This document shows positions 1 to 10,389 of a stretch of 64,000 nt of DNA, in pieces. A program made the position numbers and the translations under genes. Position 1 is the first letter of the stretch. Every line of letters begins with the position of its first letter. The notes beneath the pieces are model-generated. The model ran no database searches and had not been told where the DNA came from. It saw only the letters and a program-made list of their open reading frames with translations. Origin of the DNA: Puccinia triticina (Eukaryota; Basidiomycota; Pucciniomycetes; Pucciniales; Pucciniaceae); assembly GCF_026914185.1 (NCBI RefSeq), contig NC_070563.1, forward strand, positions 3,307,001 to 3,371,000, read 5' to 3'.

Positions 1-77
1 AGGAACTGATTTGGTTGCAAGCAATTGGCTGATGTTCTGTTATGCACGCGAACAGCGTACGACCTTCGCGGGACTTT

Positions 78-150
78 CAACACCTAACTTAGCTAATTTC
101 CCTCCTCGGGGGAGCGCAGCAACCTCCGAAGGAGGGACTTACGTGCTAAG
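78..150. repeat. Dispersed GAGGGACTT hairpin repeat, copy 1
   Basis: The stretch runs from a CTAACTTAG-like motif through a GC-rich palindrome (CCTCCTCGGGGGAGCG, then CCTCCGAAGGAGGGACTTA). The same AGTCCCTC...GAGGGACTT arrangement, usually next to TTAAGTT or AACTTAA, recurs near 1755, 17640, 18110, 35700, 44670, 44775 and 47930. It contains no convincing coding sequence. It looks like a short non-coding mobile or fold-back repeat. Confidence 0.6.
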
Positions 151-361
151 TCGACTCCGTGGCCTGAGAGAATTTCAGCTTTTGGTGGGCAGTTTTTCAT
201 AATCAACCTCACGCACTCGTCTCTGGACGCTTTTCCTTCTAGTTTTCATTTCTGGGACCACACAAGCGGTCCCCATGTGCCTACTATTTTTTTTTGTCTC
301 CATCCCATCAGCTGCCTTCACTATCCTGATGTGTAGATTTTTTATTTCCTCTTGGGCATTA

Positions 362-1329
362 GGGGGTTTCAAAGTTGAAATCAGGTTGCGCAGGACCTCA
401 ATCAGGTCCAATTTCCAGGAAAAAAAATCACTGCCAAAAACACCAACTTGGGGGCTCTACTTTGAACGCCCCCAAATGCAAGAATCTCCTGATCTTGCAC
501 CCAGGAGTTCTCAACCTGCAAAAATTTGGGCACAAATCCCTTTTGTCCCTTGCCACCGGGGTCCCAGAAGGACTTTCATCCTTCCAGTTCCCTGTGTGAA
601 ACCTTGTTGGAATACCACATGTCACTGTCACCGTGTGTGACAAGCTTCCTCCAACCTCCTTCAACACGGAGACATATTCAAATCAAGCTCAATAATGCCC
701 TTGCAAGGCCGGTCCAGGCCCAACCGGCCATTGAGTGTTGTGTCACTCAATGGCCAGCACAGACCTGACCAGCCATTGAGTGTTGTGTCACTCAATGGCC
801 GGTACAACCCCACCCGGCCATCAAGTGTTGTGTCACTCAATGGCCGGTACAACCCCACTCGGCCATTGAGTGACACATCACTCAATGGCCGGTACAAACC
901 CAACCGGCCATTGAGTGTTGTCTCACTTGATGGCCGGTACAGACCCAAACGGCCATCAAGTGTTGTCTCACTCAATGGCCGGTACAGAACTGACCGGTCA
1001 TTGAGTGTTGTCTCACTCAATGGCCGGTACAGACCCAAACAGCCATTGAGTGTTGTGTCACTTGATGGCCGGTTGAGACCCAACCAGTCATTGAGTTGCG
1101 TGCGTGGTAGTGTGTGCTGGCTCACACTTGATGGCCGGTATGCGGGTGTGATTGGGGATAGGTGAAAACACCCTTGAGGGGGTGTTTCTGACCTTTTTCC
1201 TGCTCCTGGACCTGATCTCCTGGAGCCTTTTTTGAAGAAGGAAATCAGGTCCGCAGGAGAGGTTCCAGGTCCATTTTTTTTCCTGATTCCTGGGACCTGT
1301 GCAACCTGATTTTTAACTTTGAAACCCCC
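362..1329. mobile_element. MITE with GGGGGTTTCAAAGTT ends carrying a minisatellite
   Basis: The left end GGGGGTTTCAAAGTT is followed by GAAATCAGGTTGCGCAGG. The right end is its reverse complement with two mismatches over about 30 bases, so the terminal inverted repeats are clear. The flanks are TTA on the left and TTT on the right, which suggests a short TA-type or TWA-type duplication but does not prove one. There is no transposase inside; most of the interior is the 45-bp minisatellite at about 700-1135. The 222-bp element at 16573 has the same terminal bases. Superfamily is uncertain (Tc1/mariner-like or PIF/Harbinger-like). Confidence 0.7.
700..1135. repeat. 45-bp palindromic minisatellite
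   Basis: About nine tandem units repeat every 45 bases (GGCCA of successive units at 726, 771, 816, 861, 906 and so on). Each unit contains GGCCATTGAGTG and its reverse complement CACTCAATGGCC, so each can fold as a hairpin. Because 45 is a multiple of three, long open frames appear on both strands, but these repetitive 15-residue translations are a by-product. The core resembles the CCGGTCATTGAG units at 46.0-47.3, 51.5-52.1 and 53.9-54.3 kb. Confidence 0.9.
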
Positions 1330-1754
1330 TTTACACTTGAATTCCAGGCACTTCCACACATTCAAACTGTATTCAGTGCTGAAACATACTATGCTGTTTC
1401 AATGACTGTAGCCCATGAGTGCGTGTAGAAATTTAAGTAGCAATGGTTCTTTATGCTTTTTGATTAATCATTTCAAATGCTGTATTTCATGCGGAATATT
1501 TGTTCCATGAGATGTGGCAGTTGATACAGGATTTGTTGTTTCAGTCTCTTTGGAGGAACAAAATTGGAAAACACACAATTAACCAAACATTGAAGGCCCT
1601 CACAATTTCAAGAAGGAGACACAGAGATTCTCCTGGATAAGCCCCTCATTTTGTTGGGTGACTTTGTAGTCACCCAATAAGAGATGGCAGCTGTACAGCA
1701 GATTGAAAAAAAGCTTGATTTTCCTGATACTCTCAGGCAAGAGGGGCGACATAG
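1330..1754. other. Non-coding stretch
   Basis: AT-rich sequence between the MITE and the next hairpin repeat. I see no supported gene, inverted repeat or tandem repeat in it. Confidence 0.5.
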
Positions 1755-1830
1755 CGCATAAGTCCCTCCTTCGGAGGGTCCCTGCGGGACGGCGTCCCCC
1801 CTCCACATAGAGAGGGACTTAGTTAAGTTA
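1755..1830. repeat. Dispersed GAGGGACTT hairpin repeat, copy 2
   Basis: It begins ATAAGTCCCTCCTTCGGAGG, passes through a G/C-rich palindrome (CCCTGCGGGACGGCG) and ends in AGAGAGGGACTTAGTTAAGT. It is the clearest copy of the family because both outer arms, AAGTCCCTC and GAGGGACTT, are present. Confidence 0.65.
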
Positions 1831-2216
1831 GTGCAACACCCGTTCACTAAAGAGAAATCCGGCGGCGTGCACTGGTGTAGAGCAATTAGCAACTCTCAAC
1901 CTTGTTTGCAATTGAGTGTCTGTAGGACTTTCTGAAAGCTTCACTAGAAATTCCGGCCACCTACGCCGCTTTTTGCTGAAAATGGAGCACAAGACACTTG
2001 TCCTGTTCAGTAAAGCTTTGGCTAGGTCGGAGTTTGCACGTTTTCCTCGTGTTCTTTGAAGTCTTTCCACTTCCTTTTCCATTAATAGATTATTCTCTGG
2101 AAATTAATTCACGGGCGCATTATTATGAGAACCCCCTTGAGCGTGATCCCAACCAACCGGTTGTTACTTTCTGGGGGGGCCCATAGCGGACTGTAGAGAT
2201 GGCCCCGACAAACCCG

Positions 2217-2333
2217 TTGCGGGTATCCGCTCAGCCTGGCGGATACCCGCCAGCGGATGCGGATTTCTGACATCCTGGGAGAATCTGGCGGATACCCGGG
2301 TAGCGGAACGGGTATCCGCTCATCCTACAGTCT
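2217..2333. repeat. Left subterminal repeat array of hAT-1
   Basis: Multiple copies of GCGGGTATCCGC, GGCGGATACCCGCC and GCGGATGCGG lie in both orientations within 140 bases of the left end. The right end (about 5716-5850) carries the same motif set, so these are candidate transposase-binding sites. Confidence 0.75.
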
Positions 2334-2483
2334 ATGTGAGCCGCACGCAGCTGCGCAGCTCTGAACCGGCTTTCCTGCCCTTGGCCCCCCACCCCCGGGG
2401 GTCGCCCAATATCCTGCGTCTCTCAATTCCCAACCGGAAATCTGCCAACACCACATATCCACATATCCCCCAGCAGCCACATC

Positions 2484-5400
2484 ATGAACCGCCGTAAGAG
2501 GCTCCGCCAACAACGCTCCAAAGAAGAAACTCAAAGGCCGGCCGTGGAATCAAACAATGAACAGGATGAAGACAGCTCAACCCCAAGTCCTACACCTGCG
2601 GGAACCGATATGACCGATGAGCAGCGTCTTGGTCAGTTTGAATAACAACTTCTCTTTTTTCTTTTTTTAGTACATATTTTTTTTCTTACCAAAAAACCTC
2701 TCTGAATTTAGAACATGCAAAGAGACTTGCACGTAATCAAGTCAGTTCGGCATATTCTGCTTATCATCTGCCAGAGCTTTCCGATCAGGTCGATAAATTC
2801 CGCTGTTGTATGATTGCTTGGAAATGCAAGACGTAAGTGTTTTATGATTTAATTTATGCAAAGTAACAATAGCTAAAGCAATCAATCTCAGGTGTGGTAA
2901 AGCTATCAATCGACCCGCGTACGAATCCTCGTGCAGTAATCTCCTTGCTCATGCCGGCCGATGTTTGAGGAAGCAGCAAATACCCTCACATAACAAGACC
3001 CTTGCAGAGGTTGGGGTTTCTGGCACTGGGGAAATTGACTCGCGGGAGGCAGGTCTTTTTTTGGTTCAATTTTTCTCACTGATCTGACCTTTTATCTCTC
3101 CTTAGGTGTTACAACGATGTGCTATTTGGTGTGCCGAGGGGGCAAACCCATTTTCAGCTTTGGAAGAACCCAGCTTCAAGAAAGTCCTTCATCCAACGAT
3201 CCTCAAGCATCTCCCAACTCGAAAGATGGTTTCGCAGGCCATTCACATGTTGTACTTGTGCGTTCAGGAGGAATTACGCCGTGAATTAGAGGTATACCTG
3301 TTTCTTTTTCATAGCTATTTAGTTGGATAGGATAAAACAATACTGATTGCGATCCCTGTTTTTTAATATTCAGATTCACAAAGGAGCACTGTACTTGGGG
3401 GTGGATGCGTGGCAGACTCCGAATGGATTTGACATCATCGGAGCGGTGATATACCGTCTTTCAGACGATGGTGCAGGTAAAGTTGGATTAGACGCAATGC
3501 CCCTCGACTTTGTGCAGCTTAAAGAACAACATACAGGCAAGTATTTGGCTCGCATGGTAGAGTTTATTGTTGACAAGTTTGGCTTGAAAAACCGGGTACA
3601 AGCCTCTTTTTTTCCCTTTTGTCCGATGTATCTCTTTCATTTTGTCTTCTAACTCCAACCTTTTGATCTTATTAGATCTGTGGTATTGTTTCCGACAACG
3701 CGGCAAACAATGGTACGATGATTGGCGAGCTGGCAAAGCTCAACTGGAAGCGCTTCACAGGCGAGGCACAGTGGATACGGTGCTTTGCACATATCCTGAA
3801 CCTTATTGTCAAGGCCATCCTGCGACCGTTTTTGCGTTTAAAAAAATCCATTCCCGGTGCTTCCGAGTTGGATGATTCAGATGAAGAGCACGAGGCACAT
3901 GATCTTATTGAAAGGTAAGTGTTTCACTGGCACAAAGTGCCTTCCAGACCACAAATCAGCTTATCCAATGATTGTTTGCGTGAATTTGTGTGTCTGCAGC
4001 TTTGGCGACGATGAGAGTGATTCAAATGAAGAGGAGGAGGAAAACAACATTGCGGCACAAGATGGTGATTTAGCAGAAGAGGACGAACTGACTTTGGATG
4101 ATCTCAAAGACATCGAGGAGGAAGACGACAAAGATGCATATACTTCTCAAATGTGTTGTCAATTGCTCTCAAAGGTCAGCTCAATTTTTTCACTTGCACA
4201 ACATTCCTCCCTTGATTTTGTTTCAATGTTGCCCAACAACATAATTTTCTATTTCTATCCAGTTTCGTGCGATTGCAACAAAACTGAAGAAATCACCTAA
4301 TTCTAAGGCCAAGTTCATCACCATTTGCCAAGAAAAACAATGCGAGAAACCGCACAACATCGAACGCGACGTCCCAACTCGATGGAACTCAACATACATT
4401 CAACTTAAGAGCATCATCAGATGCGAGGAGGCAATGTAAGTATTTGCTTCATAATTGTTTTCAAGGCAAAAAATCCTGACTTAATGTTTGTGACAGATTC
4501 GCGTGGCAACGCGATAAGGAGTTCGGAACCCTCCGCAATGTGCATTTAAATCAGGAGGACTTTGACTTGGCGGCTGACCTAGTACAGGTTCTCAAGCCGT
4601 TTTACGAGCTGACCCTTCAAGTTTCAGTAGGCTCCTCGGCTTGTGTTTCGGACGTCGTGGTGATGATTGATCAAGTCACTGCAGGTCTTTCCGCAGTTAT
4701 CGGGAATGAGGATGGAAATTACCCTCCCGCTTTACGCAATGCATGTCGTGCGGGGCTTGGGTTGACCAACAAGTATTATTCACTAACTGATTGTTCTCCT
4801 ATTTACCGAATAGCAATGGGTGTGTTTTTTTGCCAATCAAATCTAATGTTTCAGCAAATCACGTTTTGAACTAATCACTACCTTTTATCTGAAATCCCAG
4901 TCCTCCATCCGTCTTTTAAAGACAAATATTTTAAGCTGGCCAAATGGCCTCGGGAGTGGATCGACGAGGCGATCGAACTGACTTGCGAGATGTACAATAC
5001 GTCGTACAAGCCTACAGGTTCAGTTTCAGCCCCGAAACCACAAAAAAAAGCGGCGGCAAAGGTAAGTATAAGCCTCATGTTATGTTCACGGACAAAGTTT
5101 ACTGATTTAATCTCCCTCCAGCCAACTGGTGTTTTGGCAGGGTTAGGCGCGGAGGCTGTTGACAGATCGGCCGAATTGTCAACAGACCCGTTGGATATTT
5201 GGCTCTCAGGCGGCCTGTTTTTGGATGACGGGGCACCGGTAAACGGTCTTGCGTGGTGGAGCGAGCAGAAGAGAAACGGCAATACTCACAATGGCCTCTT
5301 ACAGATGGCCCTGGATGTCATGTGCTGCCCAGGTGAGATTGCAATCAATCATTAAAGAAACTGCTTGCTTGCTGATTGATCATTTCTTATGTAGCAACCA

Positions 5401-5654
5401 CGGTCAATGTGGAGCGTACGTTCAGCTTTGGACAAGACTATGTCTCCGTCAGGAGACACAACCTCCATCCGAAATCAGTAAGTAGAGGTATGGCCTTGTC
5501 GTTCTATTCAAAGAACGACAAGATCAAACCTCTTGCTCTCCACGAATACCTCGAAAAGCGCAAGAATATATCTAAGACCAATGCTAAAAACAAGCGTGAG
5601 GCCAATGCTAAAAACAAGCGCGCTGTTGTACAGGATGTAGTGAAAGTTGAGTGA
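2484..5654 (+). CDS. hAT transposase, BED-type, 12 exons, apparently intact
   Basis: I can join 12 exons: 2484-2631, 2712-2832, 2892-3048, 3106-3291, 3374-3595, 3676-3914, 4000-4174, 4263-4435, 4497-4819, 4901-5061, 5122-5332 and 5395-5654. They total 2,376 nt and give 791 aa with no internal stop. Near residues 75-110 is a BED-like finger (CKTCGK...HAGRC). The catalytic triad is readable: Asp about 215 in LGVDAWQ, Asp about 285 in VSDNAANN, Glu about 712 in VNVERTFS. RCFAHILNLIVKA and RDVPTRWNSTY are the conserved hAT core, and the C-terminal part is the dimerisation domain. An acidic insert lies in exon 7. All introns are GT-AG except intron 3, which must be GC-AG to keep frame. It should cut and rejoin this element's ends in the nucleus. 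Confidence 0.92.
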
Positions 5655-5715
5655 TCAGCTGTCACCACATGTCAATTATGTAATACATGTTTGTTTCTTC
5701 TCTGAAATGCTTTTT

Positions 5716-5850
5716 GAGGGTCGGGTATCCGCTGATACCCGCGCAGGTATCCGCTCACACACGGAGGCATCCGCCCGCGGATGCGGATGCGGATGCCAGG
5801 AATGGGCAAAAAACGTCCTCAGATACCCAAACACAAGCGGGTATCCGGAT
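5716..5850. repeat. Right subterminal repeat array of hAT-1
   Basis: GGGTATCCGCTGATACCCGC, GCGGATGCGGATGC and GCGGGTATCCGG repeat the motifs of the left array in inverted order, just inside the right end. Confidence 0.75.
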
Positions 5851-5876
5851 TCAAAACGGCCATCTCTAGCGGACTG

Positions 5877-6256
5877 AGAGGAGAGCAAAGCAAATGATGA
5901 TGGAGAAGGAAAGGTATATCATTTTCTGTTTCACGGAGTGGTTTTGGGTGATGCCAAGAGAAAGAGATGATATTGGACTTTGGGACACAAAAGATATGGG
6001 GCATTTCCAGTCAATATAGGAATCCCTCCCAGACCCAGATTTGAGCCAAAAAGTCCAGAGTTTCACAGGGAAATGTAGGCTTTGTGACTCTAGATTACTT
6101 CTGGGAGACCCCCAGATCTCAACGGGAAGTCCTCCAATGTATCAATCTTGAAGGTATTAAATTAAAGGAAAGTGTTTAGCTTCATGGCCTATTTTTATAT
6201 ACAAGAAGGATATTCTGAGTAACAACAACAATCCAAGAAACATATGTATGAAGCAT
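5877..6256. other. Intergenic stretch with a worn fold-back end
   Basis: It lies downstream (in MFS orientation) of the MFS gene tail and probably includes that gene's original 3' untranslated region. About 6100-6140 contains CAGATCTCAACGGGAAGTCC followed by TCCAATG. This matches the right end of the 154-bp inverted-repeat element at 17125-17278, so a degraded copy of that family sits here. No gene is seen. Confidence 0.5.
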
Positions 6257-6377
6257 TCAAGAAATGCTCCAGTGAGCCGATTTCTTCTCTTCAGAGATTG
6301 GAAACACTTTCACTTGCTTCTTGAGCTCTATCTCGCAAGCATCCTGATTAACCAATTTTGATGTAGGCCTAAAGTAT
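6257..6377 (-). pseudogene. Severed 3' end of the MFS transporter gene
   Basis: Read on the minus strand from the left edge of the Mutator-like insertion, this stretch stays open for 36 codons in the frame of the last MFS exon and then reaches TGA at 6259-6257. The other side of the break is at 12992. Both edges carry CTAAAGTAT; keeping one copy and dropping the insert joins ...LWLYF to RPTSKLVNQ in one frame. The tail is hydrophilic and lysine/glutamate-rich, as expected for a cytosolic MFS C-terminus. It is now separated from its gene by 6.6 kb. Confidence 0.85.
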
Positions 6378-8734
6378 GGGGTGAATTATTTTTACAAACT
6401 GTGTTTTACAATGCCCCCCCCCCCCATTGTAAAGTGGGGGCATTGTAAAAATGTACAAAACCTCTTATTTAATTAGTTTTACAATTTATGTTGTACCAAC
6501 CACTCATTTTAAAGGAACATGTTCTAATGTAAATTTTGTAATTTTGCACCTAGGATGCGGTGGACTGTAATTTTACAGTATGCCATGTCACAATGCATGT
6601 TACAATGCATGTAAATATGTACATAACTCACCAAACAATTAAGTTTACATCCCCTTCCCCCACAATGCCTCCAAGTCACCAGTTAAACTTACTTTGGGAA
6701 GCTCATATCTCCCCAGACCTAACTAGGTTTTGACCCAACCACCATGCCATGGACATATAGGTTTCCCACGACCTCCCCATTCAGTTTTTTTGCCTGGGAT
6801 ATTGATTTTTGCACACCTCCACCCATCCATCAAGCTTGAAAGCTTATTAGCCTTCCTAATTACATACCCTGCTCTACTATTACCCAAGATAAGCAATAAG
6901 CTTAATTATCACATAGACCATACGCGCATATCCACATATTAATGCCCCGCCAAAAGAAAATCACAGCATCCACCGGTGTGCCACCTGGCATCCCTCTTTT
7001 GAACCCTCCCAGCCATCCTCCCACGCTATCACCCCCCCCCCCCCCCCCTCAGTATACCTCTCCCCGCCACAGTAAGCGCTCCCCCCACGACAGCAGATTC
7101 CAACTCTGGAGATACAAAAAATATCGCCAACCTGATCTCAAAGACTCAAACGGGGCGCCTGACGACCTGCCAAACTGGCAGATTCCTGCCACCATGGACC
7201 AAGAATTTACAACCTACATCGATCACGGCTGCGTATTGGACCGCCAAGGGTATCCACTTTACCCAAACGGATCCACGACTTTTGTCCGTTGCCCTGGCGA
7301 CGAGTATCACAATTTTGGAGCAGTTGGGTTCTCCAAGAAGTCTAGCAACGGCACCAACTCCGACGAGTGGAAGACCATTTGAATTTACTGCTTGGGTGTG
7401 TTTTGGTGTGATCAAGAAGGTTGTGACTACAGTGGCCGGCCTCCCACCGGTGTGGGAAAAATTGAAGAGCATCTCACCAAGTAAGTACATCAAGCCTTCT
7501 GTCTGCTTTTCTTTTCCAAAAATAAACTGATCAACTGAATATCCTCCTTAGTAATCCAAAATGCCCAGGGCTTGCAGGCTGTTGCCCAGGGAAGGTTATC
7601 TGGGACAGTTGTTCAGATACCCAGTGCAGATTTGATTACCACAAAAATAACCGGCTGGGGTCTCCTCCGTCACCGAGGTGTTCACAATCATTGATGGCCA
7701 TCATCAAAAAAACCGGACCCACTAGCAAAGAAAGACCTCACTGAAACCGTCATGAAAAATCCAAGGGCGAGTGCACTCCAGCTGAAGGTATGTCCCCCTT
7801 TTTCTTTATATTTGCTTTTATTTTGGCTTATGGAATGGAAGGTGATCATGCTGACACATTATGATCACATTGTCCTATAAGATTGGCAATGCAACCGGGC
7901 CCGGCCACCCAAGCAACAGTGTAGTGACTATTCACAAATCTCTAGCTAACTCGGATTGACTGCGGCACCTTTGGCGTCAGATACTTCAGCAGATGGATCC
8001 CGTATCATCCAAGGATGGAGATGGAGGCGACCGGTTCATGGATGTCTTGTTTGAATGGCAACTGTTGAGTTGCTGCACATTACTGACCAGATCATTGATG
8101 TTCTACTTTTGCTAACATCAATGTTTGATCTTTCTTTCCACAGAAATGGCTTCAAGATCATATCAATATTGTGCAAGAGGGGTCACAAGCACTTTACGTT
8201 CCAGACCGACTGGATGTCTCAGCGCCTTCTTGATCGTGGCAAAGCAGGTAACACCTTGTATTCTGGCGGTTTAATCTCCGATGTTACCTACCAATTCTTC
8301 AACTCGGGGTATCTGCTCACCACCTCAATGTATTGTGACGGCATTGGCCGGTGGATACCTGTCCAGCTGAGCTGGATCCAAGGGCTGAGCAAATCATACT
8401 ATAAAGTCCACTTCTCCGTCCTTTTTTGACAGTTCCTGATCCCCTCACTCTTGCAACACAAGCGGGAGAACATGGCCCGCAGCATTGTTGATTTCTCCAA
8501 AGCCCAGCAGCGGGGTTTTGTGGCCGCTTACATGGAGGTATTTGGTGAAAGCAATCCCAACAAAGCGTTGCGGAAACTCAAAGGCTGCCGCAAACACTTT
8601 TGGCAATCAATTACCCGGGTAAAGCGGAACCATGCCGTCATCATGGCTGACAAACAAGTAAGCAATTGTATTGGTTACTTTTTCTCTTGTGATATCCGTA
8701 CTGTTACTAAAATGTAGCGCACGTTATCCGCAGG

Positions 8735-8900
8735 CCCTGTTTGAATCAAAGTGACTTGGGCTACTCCAGCCTAAGGCTGGGACCCGAACCCCGGCTTTCG
8801 GGCCATGCCCCGGGGTGTATGCCCCAGGGTTAGGGCATCGGGATGAGACTCATATCATGCCCCAAACCCCGGGTCATGACAGGCTCTGAGGATGGGGGCA
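8735..8900. repeat. GC-rich ATGCCCCGGGG repeat unit, copy A
   Basis: This stretch contains TAAGGCTGGGACCCGAACCC, GGGCATCGGGATGAG and CATGCCCCAAACCCCGGGTC. The same ordered motifs occur at about 9650-9790 and, reverse-complemented, at about 51130-51235. It interrupts the MULE transposase region and holds no gene. Confidence 0.6.
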
Positions 8901-9649
8901 AGGGTGCATCTTTTTTCTGAGTTTTCAACCCTTTTCTCTGCTCAAAATTCATTTTATGGATCTTTTACTTGTGTAGGTACGACTCACAATGCTCAAATGA
9001 TAATGAAACAGGATCACAATGGGCTTGGTACCATTCCTTGAGGCAAATAAGGACCGGCCCCTCCTTCCCCTTGCCCTCAAACACTTCCATGCCACCTGCT
9101 CGGAAAGCACACCAGTGACATCCACTCCGCAAACGAGGCCCGCTGGCTGGTCATCAAGGGCTACTACCAAGCCTGCCTCATACCGACGCCCGCCCACTTG
9201 CCCCCGCTCCCTGTGGGCAGCTTGTGGAGGAAAGACGAGCCCCAGAAGAAGCTCTTTGCCTTCCTGGGCGGCCAGGACGTTAACAGTGCTTGGCCAAGCG
9301 CAAGGGCTGACGCCGAACGGGCTTTTGTCGCAGCTGACGGGGGGGGGGGGGGGTGTTGCGGGGCATTTGCAAGGGGTAGTAGGAGCGGCGCTGATCAGCA
9401 GACGCCTGGGTGCAGGGAAGGGAAGCTGCACAGGACTGTTCCTAGCTGGACGGAGCTCAAGAGGTTGGCAATCCATGCGCTCGGATTGGTGTTCCACATT
9501 GGCCTCAAGACCGCCCGGGCCTTGCCCCAGACCTCGCTGCCCCCCAAGCTCATCTCCGTGACCGCTGAGAACCAGGGCTTGCCCACCCCTATGCTTGCCA
9601 TCCCCGGCCTCCCCCTTGACTTTATGTTTTGAGCCTCCAGTGGCGAGGA

Positions 9650-9790
9650 CTAGATTCCCCTCGGGGGTTGAATTTTTGTGGCTCCATCCCCGGGGTTCAG
9701 GGCATGCCCCAGTCAGTCCGGGGTCTGTGCTTTGGGACAAGCTTCATGCCCTGTCCCAAACCCCGGGTCCCACCCTTACTCCAGCCATGT
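9650..9790. repeat. GC-rich ATGCCCCGGGG repeat unit, copy B
   Basis: CCCCGGGGTTCAGGGCATGC and CAAACCCCGGGTCCCACC mark a second copy of the unit seen at 8735-8900. The two copies bracket about 750 bases of MULE-internal sequence that I cannot assign to a known domain. Confidence 0.55.
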
Positions 9791-10389
9791 GAGGATGATG
9801 GCCCCACTCACAACAAGAAAGTAGACAAGATGCGGCGCCAATTCCCCAAGATCAAGGCGTGGCTTGACTGGTGGACGATGGCTGACGTCAAGGCCATGCT
9901 ATTCCCTAGCCGCCGCAAGATGTTGGAGGATTTTCCTAATGGTGACAATGGGCTTCCTAGTTCAACTAATGCTCAGGAGAGCATGCACAGGGTCTACTAC
10001 ATGTTTAGGTATGTTGGATTGTTTCCACATCCTTCCATTAAACTTCTGTCTCCTATTCTAACAGTATTATGATGTTAGTTCTGGCAAGAAGACTCTGAAG
10101 GACGGATTTGCGGAGCTTTACGCCTTTGTCAAGGCTCTTGAGATGGATCATGCAATGATCCAATGGGGCTGCCCGATCTGTTATGGCACCAAGGCAAGGA
10201 ACCAGGAGGATTTATCTCACTCAATTGGGTGGATCAAACCTACTAAGTGTCAACGGGCCACATTAAACGACGGACGCACTCCTGACACAACCCAAGCTCT
10301 CCTGGACAATCCAAAGAAGCAACCCAAACTTGCAAAACATCAACGGTTCCCCGCATACAACCTTCAAGTCCTATTCTGCATCGTCGCAG

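Larger units (their letters stand above)
2194..5868 (+). mobile_element. hAT-1, complete hAT-superfamily transposon
   Basis: The element begins TAGAGATGGCC at 2194 and ends GGCCATCTCTA at 5868, a perfect 11-bp terminal inverted repeat. It is flanked by identical 8-bp direct repeats GCGGACTG (2186-2193 and 5869-5876). An 8-bp target duplication is the hAT hallmark. Inside each end lies an array of GCGGATACCCGC-like palindromes (about 2217-2333 and 5716-5850), which fits hAT subterminal repeats bound by transposase. The single gene inside encodes a transposase that splices in frame from start to stop. Exact ends, exact duplication and an open gene suggest a young and possibly active copy. Confidence 0.95.

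Noticed and set aside
661..1365. Long open frames on both strands (156 and 234 codons) over the 45-bp repeats
   Set aside because: The unit length is a multiple of three and lacks stops, so any frame stays open. The translations are pure repeats without start context or domains.
9019..9632. Open frames between the two GC-rich units (NEARWLVIKGYYQACLIP-type sequence)
   Set aside because: It reads like coding sequence of a MULE-internal domain, but frames conflict and I cannot name a family, so it is only covered by the MULE pseudogene entry.
8949..9740. 263-codon open frame on the minus strand
   Set aside because: It lies antisense to MULE-derived sequence, spans a GC-rich repeat unit and a G run, and shows no domain. 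GC-rich antisense openness explains it.
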